DNA from: WHTB01 sp050699035
GTDB lineage: Bacteria; Actinomycetota; Actinomycetes; Propionibacteriales; Nocardioidaceae
Assembly: GCA_050699035.1 (NCBI GenBank)
Contig: JBOHDE010000130.1
Span: 1-10,726, forward strand
Direction: 5' to 3'
Length of the DNA stretch: 10,726 bases
The notes beneath the pieces are model-generated. The model was not told the origin of the DNA and did not search any database. It worked only from the letters and a program-made list of their open reading frames with translations. The position numbers and the translations under genes were made by a program. Numbering within the stretch: the stretch's first letter is position 1; each line of letters opens with the position of its first letter. Below, in pieces: positions 1 through 5,940 of this stretch.

Positions 1-59
1 AGGTCGGTGAGCGCGGATCGCACGGCGCGGCGGGTGTCGGCTACCGCGGGGTCGAGCAT
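1..59 (-). CDS. tilS: tRNA(Ile)-lysidine synthetase TilS, N-terminal fragment
   Basis: Only the first 19 codons are inside the window; the gene runs off the left edge on the minus strand. The ATG at 59-57 starts MLDPAVADTRRAVRSALTDL. The pattern DPAVA-x-x-R-x-AVR-x-AL-x-DL is what actinobacterial TilS proteins show just before the PP-loop ATPase motif, which would lie outside the window. TilS modifies the wobble cytidine of the tRNA-Ile CAU anticodon to lysidine and is usually essential. The start lies 3 nt past the stop of the DUF2342 protease, so the two are probably co-transcribed and translationally coupled. The identification rests on a short N-terminus plus the well-known gene order, so it is good but not certain. 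Confidence 0.72.
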   Translation of the reverse strand, partial: MLDPAVADTRRAVRSALTD

Positions 60-62
60 GGG

Positions 63-1145
63 TCAGCCGTGCACTCGGCGTACCCAGGCCGCCGGGTCGC
101 CGATCTCCAGCTTGCTCGGCAGGTTGTCGGCCGACGTCCAGACCTGGTTGAACCCGTCCATCCCCACCGCGTCGACAGCCCCGCGGACGAACGCGGCGCC
201 GTCGCGGTACTGCCGCATCTTGGCGTCGAACCCGAGCAGCCGGCGCAGCAGCTGGTCGAGGGCGCCGCCGCCCTTGCGCCGCGAGTCGAACTTCTTGCGG
301 ATCACCTCGACGGACGGGATCACGTCGGGTCCGACGCCGTCCATCACGACGTCGGCGTGGCCCTCGAGGAGTGACATGGTGGCGGTGATCCGGTCGACGA
401 TCTCGCGCTGCGCTGGGGTCTGGACGAGGTCGAGCAGGGAGAACTCCGAGCCGAGCTCACCCTTGGTGGCCCGGGTCAGCCGCTCGACCCCCTCACGCAG
501 CGTCGCACCGAGTGCGGCGGGGTCGAGCTCGGTCGCGTCGACCAGGGCGCCGATCTCGGTCATCAGGTGCTCCCGCATCCACGGCACCGCGGTGAACTGC
601 ACCCGGTGGGTCTCCTCGTGCAGGCAGACCCAGAGCCGGAAGTCGTGCGGGTCGACGTCGAGCTCGCGCTCGGTGTGCACGATGTTGGGTGCCACCAGCA
701 GCATCCGGCCGGTCGCGTTGTCGTCCTCGCCGGGGCGCCCCTGCCAGAACGGGTCGAACTGGCCGAGTACGCGGCCGGCCAGGTAGCCCAGCAGCGCCCC
801 GACCTCGAGCCCGGTGATGCGCGAGCCGACGGCTGCGGCCATCGGCGACGGGGCGCCGCGGCTGCTGACGACCTTGTCCACGACCGGCCGCATCAGCATC
901 CGGAAGCCGTCGGTGTTGGCCTGCACCCAGCCGCCCCGGTCGATCACCACCACCGGCGCGGTCGCGGTGGCGGTGTGCAGGCCGGTGAACGCGCGGACAT
1001 GTCCCTCGGACTGCTCCGCACCCGCACGCAGCTCGGTGACAATCGTGCGTGCCTCGGCGTGGGACACCTCGGGCCCGGGCCGCAGGAACCGTTTCGCGGT
1101 CTGCGCGGCGAGCTCCCAGTCGACCATCTCCGGCTGCTCAGTCAT
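63..1145 (-). CDS. Zinc-dependent metalloprotease, DUF2342 family
   Basis: A 360-residue protein of the actinobacterial DUF2342 zincin-like family, sometimes labelled F420-biosynthesis-associated; its substrate is not known. The zinc motif HEETH (HExxH) is at residues 176-180 in the context LHEETHRVQF. The conserved SLLEGHADVVMD stretch at 258-269 carries the likely third ligand, Glu261. No signal peptide or membrane segment is visible, so a cytoplasmic location is expected. Length is normal for the family. The ATG at 1145 is preferred because a TACGGT hexamer ends 7 nt before it, as in leaderless actinobacterial genes, and no Shine-Dalgarno sequence is seen at a normal distance. It sits between dacB and tilS, a conserved actinobacterial arrangement. 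The family call is secure; the biological role is unknown. Confidence 0.92.
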   Translation of the reverse strand: MTEQPEMVDWELAAQTAKRFLRPGPEVSHAEARTIVTELRAGAEQSEGHVRAFTGLHTATATAPVVVIDRGGWVQANTDGFRMLMRPVVDKVVSSRGAPSPMAAAVGSRITGLEVGALLGYLAGRVLGQFDPFWQGRPGEDDNATGRMLLVAPNIVHTERELDVDPHDFRLWVCLHEETHRVQFTAVPWMREHLMTEIGALVDATELDPAALGATLREGVERLTRATKGELGSEFSLLDLVQTPAQREIVDRITATMSLLEGHADVVMDGVGPDVIPSVEVIRKKFDSRRKGGGALDQLLRRLLGFDAKMRQYRDGAAFVRGAVDAVGMDGFNQVWTSADNLPSKLEIGDPAAWVRRVHG

Positions 1146-1152
1146 GCGCCAA

Positions 1153-1158
1153 CCGTAC
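1153..1158 (-). promoter_or_regulatory. -10 hexamer TACGGT, probable leaderless promoter of the DUF2342 gene
   Basis: On the minus strand TACGGT (TAnnnT type) ends exactly 7 nt before the ATG at 1145. That spacing would put the transcription start at or next to the A of the ATG. No convincing -35 is visible 17-18 bp upstream, which is common for actinobacterial housekeeping promoters. The position is inference; the hexamer and spacing are seen directly. Confidence 0.5.
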
Positions 1159-1172
1159 GTCGCCCGCCCTCA

Positions 1173-1243
1173 CCCCCGGTGAGTGTGACGTTTCCGACGC
1201 GACACGCCGGCGTGTCTGTCGAAGACGTCACACTCACCGGGGG
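1173..1243. repeat. Compound palindrome: 19-bp perfect arms around a 16-nt inner palindrome
   Basis: The left arm CCCCCGGTGAGTGTGACGT (1173-1191) is the exact reverse complement of 1225-1243. The 33-nt interior holds a second perfect palindrome, GACACGCCGGCGTGTC (1201-1216), flanked by a short CGAC/GTCG pair (1195-1198 and 1218-1221). The whole can fold into a long hairpin on either strand. The right arm contains the dacB stop codon (1234-1236) and the codons for the last two residues. It could act as an intergenic terminator or be a copy of a REP-like mobile palindrome; no T-run follows either arm, so a classical intrinsic terminator is not shown. Confidence 0.85.
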
Positions 1244-2676
1244 CAGCAGGAAGCGAGAGCGGCGGACAGGTCGTCGAGGGTGGCGCGGGCGTCCAACGTG
1301 TTCTCGAGCCGCACCCGGTCCGCGACCGCGGCGTAGACGAGCGCGGCACCGTCGCGGTCGAGCACCACCCCGGCCAGCCCGTGCACTCCGCTCAGCGTCC
1401 CGGTCTTCGCTCGCACCACCCCGAGCCCCGCCTTCGTCGGCGGCCGCAGCTCGGCGTCGAACCGGTCGTCGAGACTGCCACTGAACCCGGCCACCGGCAG
1501 CCCGGTCACGGCCGACCGGAGCGCCGCCCGATCGGGGTCGGCGGCGACCGCCAGCGTCTCCACCAGCGCGTCGAGCGGCAGCCGGTTGCGGCGGGCCAGC
1601 CCGCTGCCGTCGTACAGCCGGGCCCGTGACAGGTCGACACCGAGGCCGGTGAGCGTTCGCACCATCGCCTTGACACCCTCGCCGAACGAGCCCGGCCTTT
1701 CGGCGGCGAGGGCGACGTGGCGGAGCAGCACCTCCGCACCCTCGTTGTCGCTAACCAGCAGCGTGTGGGCGACGACCTGGTCGAGCGGCGGCGACTCGAC
1801 CGCGGCGACGGTCTCCGCGTCCTGGGGTGCCTTGCGCGGCATCGGCCGTCCGCGGACCGTGATGCCGCGGCGGTCGAGCTGGGCCGCGAACGTCTCGGCG
1901 GCGGCCCGGCCGGGCGACGCGGACCGGCCGGCACCGCCCTTCTCGACCCCTTCGTCGACCCACAGCGCGCTGATCCGGCTGACCACGCCGTCGGGTACGT
2001 ACGCGGCCTCCCATGCGGGGTTCTCCGCCGGCCCGGCGAACAGCGAGCTGTCGTACGTCACCGTGACCTGGGTGACCCCGTCCGCCTTCAGCGCGGCGGC
2101 CGTCCGCCGAGCCAGGTCGTACGTCGTCGCGCGCTTCGGGTACTCGCGGACCCCGCGCCGGGGCGGCGTACGCGCCAGCAAGGGATCCCCGCCGCCGACC
2201 AGGACGAGCTGGTTGGGTGCGGTGCCGCGGACGACGCTAGTGCTGAATCGGTGGTCGGGGCCGAGCTGGTCCAACACCACCACCGACGTCAGGATCTTCA
2301 GCGTCGACGCCGGGGTGAAGAGGTCGCGGCCGCCGGCCCGCAGCAGCTCCTTGCCGGTGCTCAGGTCCTGGACCAGCACGCCGCGATGAGGCCCGAGGTC
2401 ACCGTCCTTCAGCAGCGGGGACAGTCGCCGCCGCAGCGCGACCCGGTTCGGAGCGGGGCCAGTGGCCGCCGCGAGCACCGGCGCCGGGCGGGCCGCGTCG
2501 GGCAGCGACACCGCCGCCGGCGGGGGCAGCTCCGCCGGCGCCGCCCGCTCCTGGTCCAGGAACCGGTCGAGCAGCCCGTTGTCGTACGCCAGGTAGCCGC
2601 CGCCCGCGAGGGACGCGAGCAGCACCACCACGACAGCGAGCACGACCGTGGTGCGGCCGGCGGCGCCTCTGCGCAC
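1234..2676 (-). CDS. dacB: D-alanyl-D-alanine carboxypeptidase/endopeptidase (PBP4 type, peptidase S13)
   Basis: A 480-residue penicillin-binding protein that trims D-Ala from, or cleaves cross-links in, peptidoglycan outside the membrane. All three active-site motifs are present: STLK at 124-127 (nucleophile Ser124, Lys127), SDN at 309-311 and KTG at 424-426 (AKTGTLSG). A hydrophobic segment at about 10-30 after MRRGAAGRTT is a signal anchor or signal peptide, followed by a Pro/Ala-rich stretch at 45-75 that looks like a flexible linker. The start is GTG at 2676, with AGGGAGGG about 5-12 nt upstream. It is transcribed away from ppa and towards the DUF2342 gene, with an 88-nt gap that is mostly palindrome. 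The C-terminus ends in ASCCPR, with the final codons lying inside the palindrome; the length is normal, so this is not a damaging truncation. Confidence 0.94.
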   Translation of the reverse strand: MRRGAAGRTTVVLAVVVVLLASLAGGGYLAYDNGLLDRFLDQERAAPAELPPPAAVSLPDAARPAPVLAAATGPAPNRVALRRRLSPLLKDGDLGPHRGVLVQDLSTGKELLRAGGRDLFTPASTLKILTSVVVLDQLGPDHRFSTSVVRGTAPNQLVLVGGGDPLLARTPPRRGVREYPKRATTYDLARRTAAALKADGVTQVTVTYDSSLFAGPAENPAWEAAYVPDGVVSRISALWVDEGVEKGGAGRSASPGRAAAETFAAQLDRRGITVRGRPMPRKAPQDAETVAAVESPPLDQVVAHTLLVSDNEGAEVLLRHVALAAERPGSFGEGVKAMVRTLTGLGVDLSRARLYDGSGLARRNRLPLDALVETLAVAADPDRAALRSAVTGLPVAGFSGSLDDRFDAELRPPTKAGLGVVRAKTGTLSGVHGLAGVVLDRDGAALVYAAVADRVRLENTLDARATLDDLSAALASCCPR

Positions 2677-2760
2677 GTGACCCTCCCTCGAAGAGCGGTG
2701 GATGCCGTGTAGGGGACACTAGACCGGCATCGCGTTACGGTCGGCAGCAGGAGGCAGCAG
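2677..2760. promoter_or_regulatory. Divergent dacB/ppa promoter region
   Basis: These 84 nt must hold the promoters of both divergent genes. For ppa, TACGGT (2736-2741) has GGGACA (2713-2718) 17 bp upstream, a reasonable -35/-10 pair that would give a leader of only about 12 nt containing AGGAGG (2749-2754). For dacB, the minus-strand hexamer TAGTGT (2716-2721) is a possible -10; it overlaps the ppa -35, so the two promoters may compete. An inverted repeat GATGCCG (2701-2707) / CGGCATC (2725-2731) brackets this overlap and could be an operator. The assignments are by eye. Confidence 0.4.
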
Positions 2761-3258
2761 GTGGAGTTCGACGTCACGATCGAGATCCCGAAGGGTCAGC
2801 GCAACAAGTACGAGGTCGACCACAAGACCGGGCGGCTGCGTCTCGACCGGACGCTGTTCACCTCCACCCAGTACCCCGCCGACTACGGCTTCGTCGACGA
2901 CACCCTCGGCCTCGACGGCGACCCGCTCGACGCGCTCGTCGTGCTGCAGGAGCCGACGTTCCCGGGCTGCCTGATCAAGTGCCGCGCGATCGGCATGTTC
3001 CGGATGACCGACGAGGCCGGCGGGGACGACAAGGTGCTGTGCGTCCCGGCCACCGATCCGCGGATGGAGCACCTGCGCGACATCCACCACCTCGCGGAGT
3101 TCGACCGGCTGGAGATCCAGCACTTCTTCGAGGTCTACAAGGACCTCGAGCCCGGCAAGTCGGTCGAGGGCGCCAGCTGGGTCGGACGGGCCGAGGCCGA
3201 GGCCGAGGTGACGGCGTCGTTCCAGCGGTTCAAGGACAACGGCGGGTACGACCACTGA
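2761..3258 (+). CDS. ppa: Inorganic pyrophosphatase (family I)
   Basis: A 165-residue soluble Mg-dependent enzyme hydrolysing PPi to two phosphates, which drives nucleic acid, protein and lipid synthesis forward. The family signature DGDPLDALV is at 52-60, with metal-binding Asp52, Asp54 and Asp57. Asp84 and Asp89 in MTDEAGGDDK match the other metal-ligand aspartates of the E. coli enzyme, and Lys91 follows in the same conserved block. Length and ungapped similarity are typical of bacterial homohexameric enzymes. The start is GTG at 2761 with a perfect AGGAGG at 2749-2754 and 6-nt spacing. It is divergent from dacB and convergent with the acyl-CoA dehydrogenase gene 700 nt downstream. The call is very secure. 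Confidence 0.97.
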   Translation: MEFDVTIEIPKGQRNKYEVDHKTGRLRLDRTLFTSTQYPADYGFVDDTLGLDGDPLDALVVLQEPTFPGCLIKCRAIGMFRMTDEAGGDDKVLCVPATDPRMEHLRDIHHLAEFDRLEIQHFFEVYKDLEPGKSVEGASWVGRAEAEAEVTASFQRFKDNGGYDH

Positions 3259-3425
3259 CCGCTCGTCGGTGAGCGATCGCCGGCGGGTCGACCTATGCCC
3301 AGTTGGGGCTCCCCTGACTGATGTGTGGGTAGGCCGCCGGCAGGTCCGGTTCGCCGCCTGGTGGGTGCGGTCTTCGTCCGGTCCGACCACTCGCGGGCGC
3401 GACCACGTCAACCCGCTGGACCGCT

Positions 3426-3496
3426 CCCACCTCATCGACTGGCGCGTTCCGTAGGGACAAACCGGACGCGCGGCCTACGCAACGCGCCAGTCAACG
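3426..3496 (+). repeat. 71-nt palindromic element, copy A
   Basis: Arms GACTGGCGCGTT (3437-3448) and AACGCGCCAGTC (3481-3492) are perfect inverted repeats; adding CGTAGG/CCTACG inside extends each arm to 19 nt with one mismatch. The 32-nt core (3449-3480) contains GGGACAAACCGG. The flanks CCCACCTCATC on the left and AACG on the right are shared with copy B at 3845-3915. No transposase is nearby, so if it is a mobile element it is non-autonomous. Confidence 0.85.
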
Positions 3497-3574
3497 AAGG
3501 GCAGCGGAGCCCGCGCTGACCCTCGTCCTGGCGCTGACGAATCCGCTGACCCGGCGGAACTGACCCGCGCGCCT

Positions 3575-3598
3575 GTCAAAGATTGCCCAATTGGGCAA
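3575..3598. repeat. TTGCCCAATTGGGCAA palindrome with a GTCAAAGA shoulder
   Basis: Positions 3583-3598 form a perfect 16-nt palindrome. Its left shoulder makes GTCAAAGATTGCCCA (3575-3589), which is the exact reverse complement of TGGGCAATCTTTGAC at 3931-3945. The same core sits at the centre of the 40-nt palindrome at 3622-3661. Confidence 0.85.
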
Positions 3599-3621
3599 AG
3601 TTCCACCTCGAACCGCGCGAA

Positions 3622-3661
3622 CTGGGTCGAAGATTGCCCAATTGGGCAATCTTCGACCCAG
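3622..3661. repeat. Perfect 40-nt palindrome
   Basis: The left half CTGGGTCGAAGATTGCCCAA (3622-3641) is followed directly by its exact reverse complement (3642-3661), with no spacer and no mismatch; I checked all 20 pairs. It is a symmetric extension of the 16-nt palindrome 24 nt upstream. Possible roles are a cruciform or terminator-like structure between convergent genes, a protein dimer site, or a mobile palindrome. Confidence 0.92.
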
Positions 3662-3693
3662 GTCTGGATGGGTTGAGGGCGTCGTCGCGGGTG

Positions 3694-3762
3694 CACTGTC
3701 GTAACCGACGACTTTGCTGTCGCCAGCCGCGGTGGACCGCAAAGTCGTCGGTTACGGCGGTG
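3694..3762. repeat. 24-bp stem-loop
   Basis: GTAACCGACGACTTTGC (3701-3717) pairs perfectly with GCAAAGTCGTCGGTTAC (3739-3755). The stem continues outward for seven more pairs (3694-3700 with 3756-3762), two of them G-T wobbles when read as RNA. The loop is 21 nt (3718-3738). Its sequence is unrelated to the neighbouring palindromes, so it looks like a different repeat family. It has no T-run. Confidence 0.85.
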
Positions 3763-3844
3763 GACGACCCGGACCGGCGCCGACACGTTCTGCCCGGCAC
3801 GGCGACCTACCTGCGTCGACCGCACTGACCCACGATGGGCGGCA

Positions 3845-3915
3845 CCCACCTCATCGACTGGCGCGTTACGTAGGCCTCGTGCCCGGTTTGTCCCGACCGA
3901 ACGCGCCAGTCAACG
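3845..3915 (+). repeat. 71-nt palindromic element, copy B, core inverted relative to copy A
   Basis: It has the same length, arms (GACTGGCGCGTT at 3856-3867, AACGCGCCAGTC at 3900-3911) and flanks as copy A, in the same orientation. The 32-nt core (3868-3899) matches the reverse complement of the copy A core at 26 of 32 positions: CCGGTTTGTCCC at 3883-3894 is the reverse complement of GGGACAAACCGG in copy A. After the shared AACG, both copies continue into similar GCAGC-x-GAGCCC sequence, so the repeated unit is somewhat longer than 71 nt. Confidence 0.85.
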
Positions 3916-3930
3916 GCAGCAGAGCCCCAC

Positions 3931-3945
3931 TGGGCAATCTTTGAC
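3931..3945 (-). repeat. Half-site of the GGGCAATCTT palindrome family
   Basis: TGGGCAATCTTTGAC is the exact inverted copy of 3575-3589 and differs by one base from the TGGGCAATCTTCGAC half of the 40-nt palindrome. It lies 18 nt beyond the acyl-CoA dehydrogenase stop codon and could mark the right end of the repeat island. Confidence 0.75.
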
Positions 3946-3963
3946 CGGGCGAGTGGCCGAGGG

Positions 3964-5907
3964 TCAGCGGAGCATCTCGACGTCGAGCAGCTCCTCAGGG
4001 ATGCCGAACGCGTCCACCAGGTCGCGCGCGTGCGGTCGCAGCTCCTCACACAGCGCGCCCACCATCGTCGTGATCGCCTTCGACCGCTCGCCGGAGAGCC
4101 GACCATGCTCCTGGAACCAACCCCGGTCGTGCTCGATGCCGCCGAGCGCGCTGAGGTCGCACAGCGCCGACAGCATCATCTGTTGCGGGCCGTCGGGACA
4201 ACTGTCGACCGCCTCGGCGAACGCCTCCAGCACGACCCGTTCGACGTGCACCCGCGCCGCCAACACCACGTGGTCCTGACACGACGAGAACACGTCGAAC
4301 GCGTCGTCGCCACGGTCGATCCCGCGCTTCAGCCGGCGGGCGACGGCTGACCGCACGTGGTCGTCGCGCCAGCGGTACATGGCCAGGTGGTACTCGCGGT
4401 CGAGCAGTCCGGCGTTGTCGTCGTCACCCCCGGGTACGGCGTCGCGCAGCCGCTCGGCCAGCTGCCACCACGACGTACGCTCCGCCACCGACTCGACCGC
4501 GAGCCCCGCGACGTACCGCGCCATCCCGATCGGGTCGAGCTGCTCGAAGGAGTCGCGGTAGTCGGTGAGCAGCCCCTTCGCCACCAGCTGGAGCAGCACC
4601 GTGTTGTCGCCCTCGAACGTGGTGAACACGTCGGTGTCGGCCTTCAGCATCCCGAACCGGTTCGCGCTGAGATAGCCGGCGCCGCCGCAGGCCTCGCGGC
4701 AGGTCTGGATGGTCTGCGTGGCGTGCCAGGTTGTCAGCGCCTTGATGCCGGCGGCGGCGCTCTCCAGCTCACGGCGCTCGTGCTCGCCCGCGTCGCCGGC
4801 GTCGCCGTCGAGGGAGAACACCCGGTGCAGCGTGGACACGAGACCGGCCTGCGCGAAGTGCAGCGCGTACGTCCGCGCGACCAGTGGCAGCAGCCGGCGC
4901 TGGTGTACGCGGTAGTCCATCAACAGCGCCTCGTCCTCGGCACCGGGTGCGCCGAACTGCCTGCGCTGCAAGGCATAACGAGTCGCCAGTGCAAGCGCCA
5001 CCTTGGCCGCGCCGAGCGCACCTCCGCCGACACTGACCCGGCCCTGGACCAGCGTCCCGAGCATGGTGAAGAAGCGCCGGTCGGGGTTGTCGATCGCGCT
5101 CGCGTAGGACCCAGACTCGTCGACCTGGGCGTACCGGTCCAACAGGTTGTCGCGTGGGACGGCGACCCGTTCGAAGGTCAGCCGGCCGTTGTCGACGCCG
5201 TTCAGCCCGAGCTTCTGGCCGCAGTCCTCGATCTGCACGCCCGGCAACGGCGCCCCGTCGGCGTCGCGGATCGGCACCAGGATCGCGTGCACACCGTGCT
5301 GCTCCCCGCCGACCTCGAGCTGTGCGAACACCACCGCCAGCTCGCCGTCACGGGCGGAGTTGCCGATGTAGTCCTTGCGCGCCGAGCGGTCCGGCGTGTG
5401 CACCACGAACCGACTGCTCTCCGAGTCGTACGTCGCCGTCGTCCGCAACGCCTGGACGTTCGACCCGTGACCGGTCTCCGTCATCGCGAAACAGCCGAGC
5501 AACCGGCCGCTCATCACGTCCTCCAGGTAACGCTCGTGATGCTTCGCGCTGCCGAGGTGCAGGATCGCCCCGCCGAACAGGCCGAACTGCACGCCGAACT
5601 TCACGAGTACGGAGAGGTCGCCGAGGGCCAGCGTCTCGAACGCCGCGATCGAGCCGCCGATGTCGCCGGAACCGCCGTACTCCTTGGGAAAACCGAGCCT
5701 CGTCAGGCCCGACGGGACGGCGTTGTGCAGCACGTCGAGCACCCGGGCGCGGTAGTCCGCGGTGGTCAGCCCAGGTGCCTCGCGCACGAGGCCGGCGTAC
5801 GTCGCGAGCTGCTCACGGACGCGCGTGCGCACCTCGACATGGTCGCCGTCGAGCAGCCTCGACAGGGCGGGGACGTCGATCGGCCCGAGCTGGCTTGGTC
5901 CCTTCAT
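3964..5907 (-). CDS. Acyl-CoA dehydrogenase/acyl-CoA oxidase family flavoprotein
   Basis: A 647-residue FAD enzyme expected to introduce the trans-2 double bond into an acyl-CoA in beta-oxidation. Conserved blocks in order are TETGHGSNV (143-151, FAD/substrate region), QRRQFG (314-319), CREACGGAGYLSANR (403-417) and FEGDN (431-435). Glu432 in FEGDN aligns with the catalytic glutamate of acyl-CoA oxidases, and the CGGAGY...FEGDN spacing is also oxidase-like. The length (ordinary acyl-CoA dehydrogenases are near 380-400) reflects an extra C-terminal helical domain from about 455 on, as in ACOX proteins. Electron acceptor (ETF or oxygen) and chain length cannot be read from sequence. I chose the ATG at 5907, which has AGGG 7 nt upstream; a GTG two codons earlier has that AGGG too close. 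It follows nlpC by 33 nt on the same strand, so co-transcription is possible though no functional link is obvious. Confidence 0.9.
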   Translation of the reverse strand: MKGPSQLGPIDVPALSRLLDGDHVEVRTRVREQLATYAGLVREAPGLTTADYRARVLDVLHNAVPSGLTRLGFPKEYGGSGDIGGSIAAFETLALGDLSVLVKFGVQFGLFGGAILHLGSAKHHERYLEDVMSGRLLGCFAMTETGHGSNVQALRTTATYDSESSRFVVHTPDRSARKDYIGNSARDGELAVVFAQLEVGGEQHGVHAILVPIRDADGAPLPGVQIEDCGQKLGLNGVDNGRLTFERVAVPRDNLLDRYAQVDESGSYASAIDNPDRRFFTMLGTLVQGRVSVGGGALGAAKVALALATRYALQRRQFGAPGAEDEALLMDYRVHQRRLLPLVARTYALHFAQAGLVSTLHRVFSLDGDAGDAGEHERRELESAAAGIKALTTWHATQTIQTCREACGGAGYLSANRFGMLKADTDVFTTFEGDNTVLLQLVAKGLLTDYRDSFEQLDPIGMARYVAGLAVESVAERTSWWQLAERLRDAVPGGDDDNAGLLDREYHLAMYRWRDDHVRSAVARRLKRGIDRGDDAFDVFSSCQDHVVLAARVHVERVVLEAFAEAVDSCPDGPQQMMLSALCDLSALGGIEHDRGWFQEHGRLSGERSKAITTMVGALCEELRPHARDLVDAFGIPEELLDVEMLR

Positions 5908-5940
5908 GGCCACACCCTGCCACCGCGCAGACCACTGAGG

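Larger units (their letters stand above)
3259..3963. other. Non-coding, palindrome-rich interval between convergent genes
   Basis: Open frames in these 705 nt are short, overlap one another on both strands, lack recognisable domains, and mainly translate the repeats, so I call no gene. Right after ppa there is a small hairpin, CGCTC (3260-3264) / GAGCG (3271-3275), without a T-run. At 3296-3309, TGCCCAGTTGGGGC looks like a decayed version of the TTGCCCAATTGGGCAA motif found further on. Between 3310 and 3425 I see nothing definite. From 3426 to 3945 the interval is a chain of palindromes listed separately. Several CTGAC words at 3516, 3534, 3546 and 3560 are unevenly spaced and are not treated as a tandem repeat. 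Confidence 0.75.

Noticed and set aside
3475..3849. Minus-strand open frame of 124 codons, with overlapping plus-strand frames, in the repeat island
   Set aside because: The peptides repeat CPIGQS or PNWAIFD simply because the palindromes are translated. There is no domain, and several equally good frames overlap on both strands.
3426..3945. CRISPR array
   Set aside because: There are only two copies of one repeat, 419 nt apart, with other palindromes between them. There is no regular repeat-spacer pattern and no cas gene in the window.
5908..5913. GTG start two codons upstream for the acyl-CoA dehydrogenase
   Set aside because: The only ribosome-binding-like AGGG is 1 nt from this GTG but 7 nt from the ATG at 5907, so the ATG is preferred. 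The difference is two residues.
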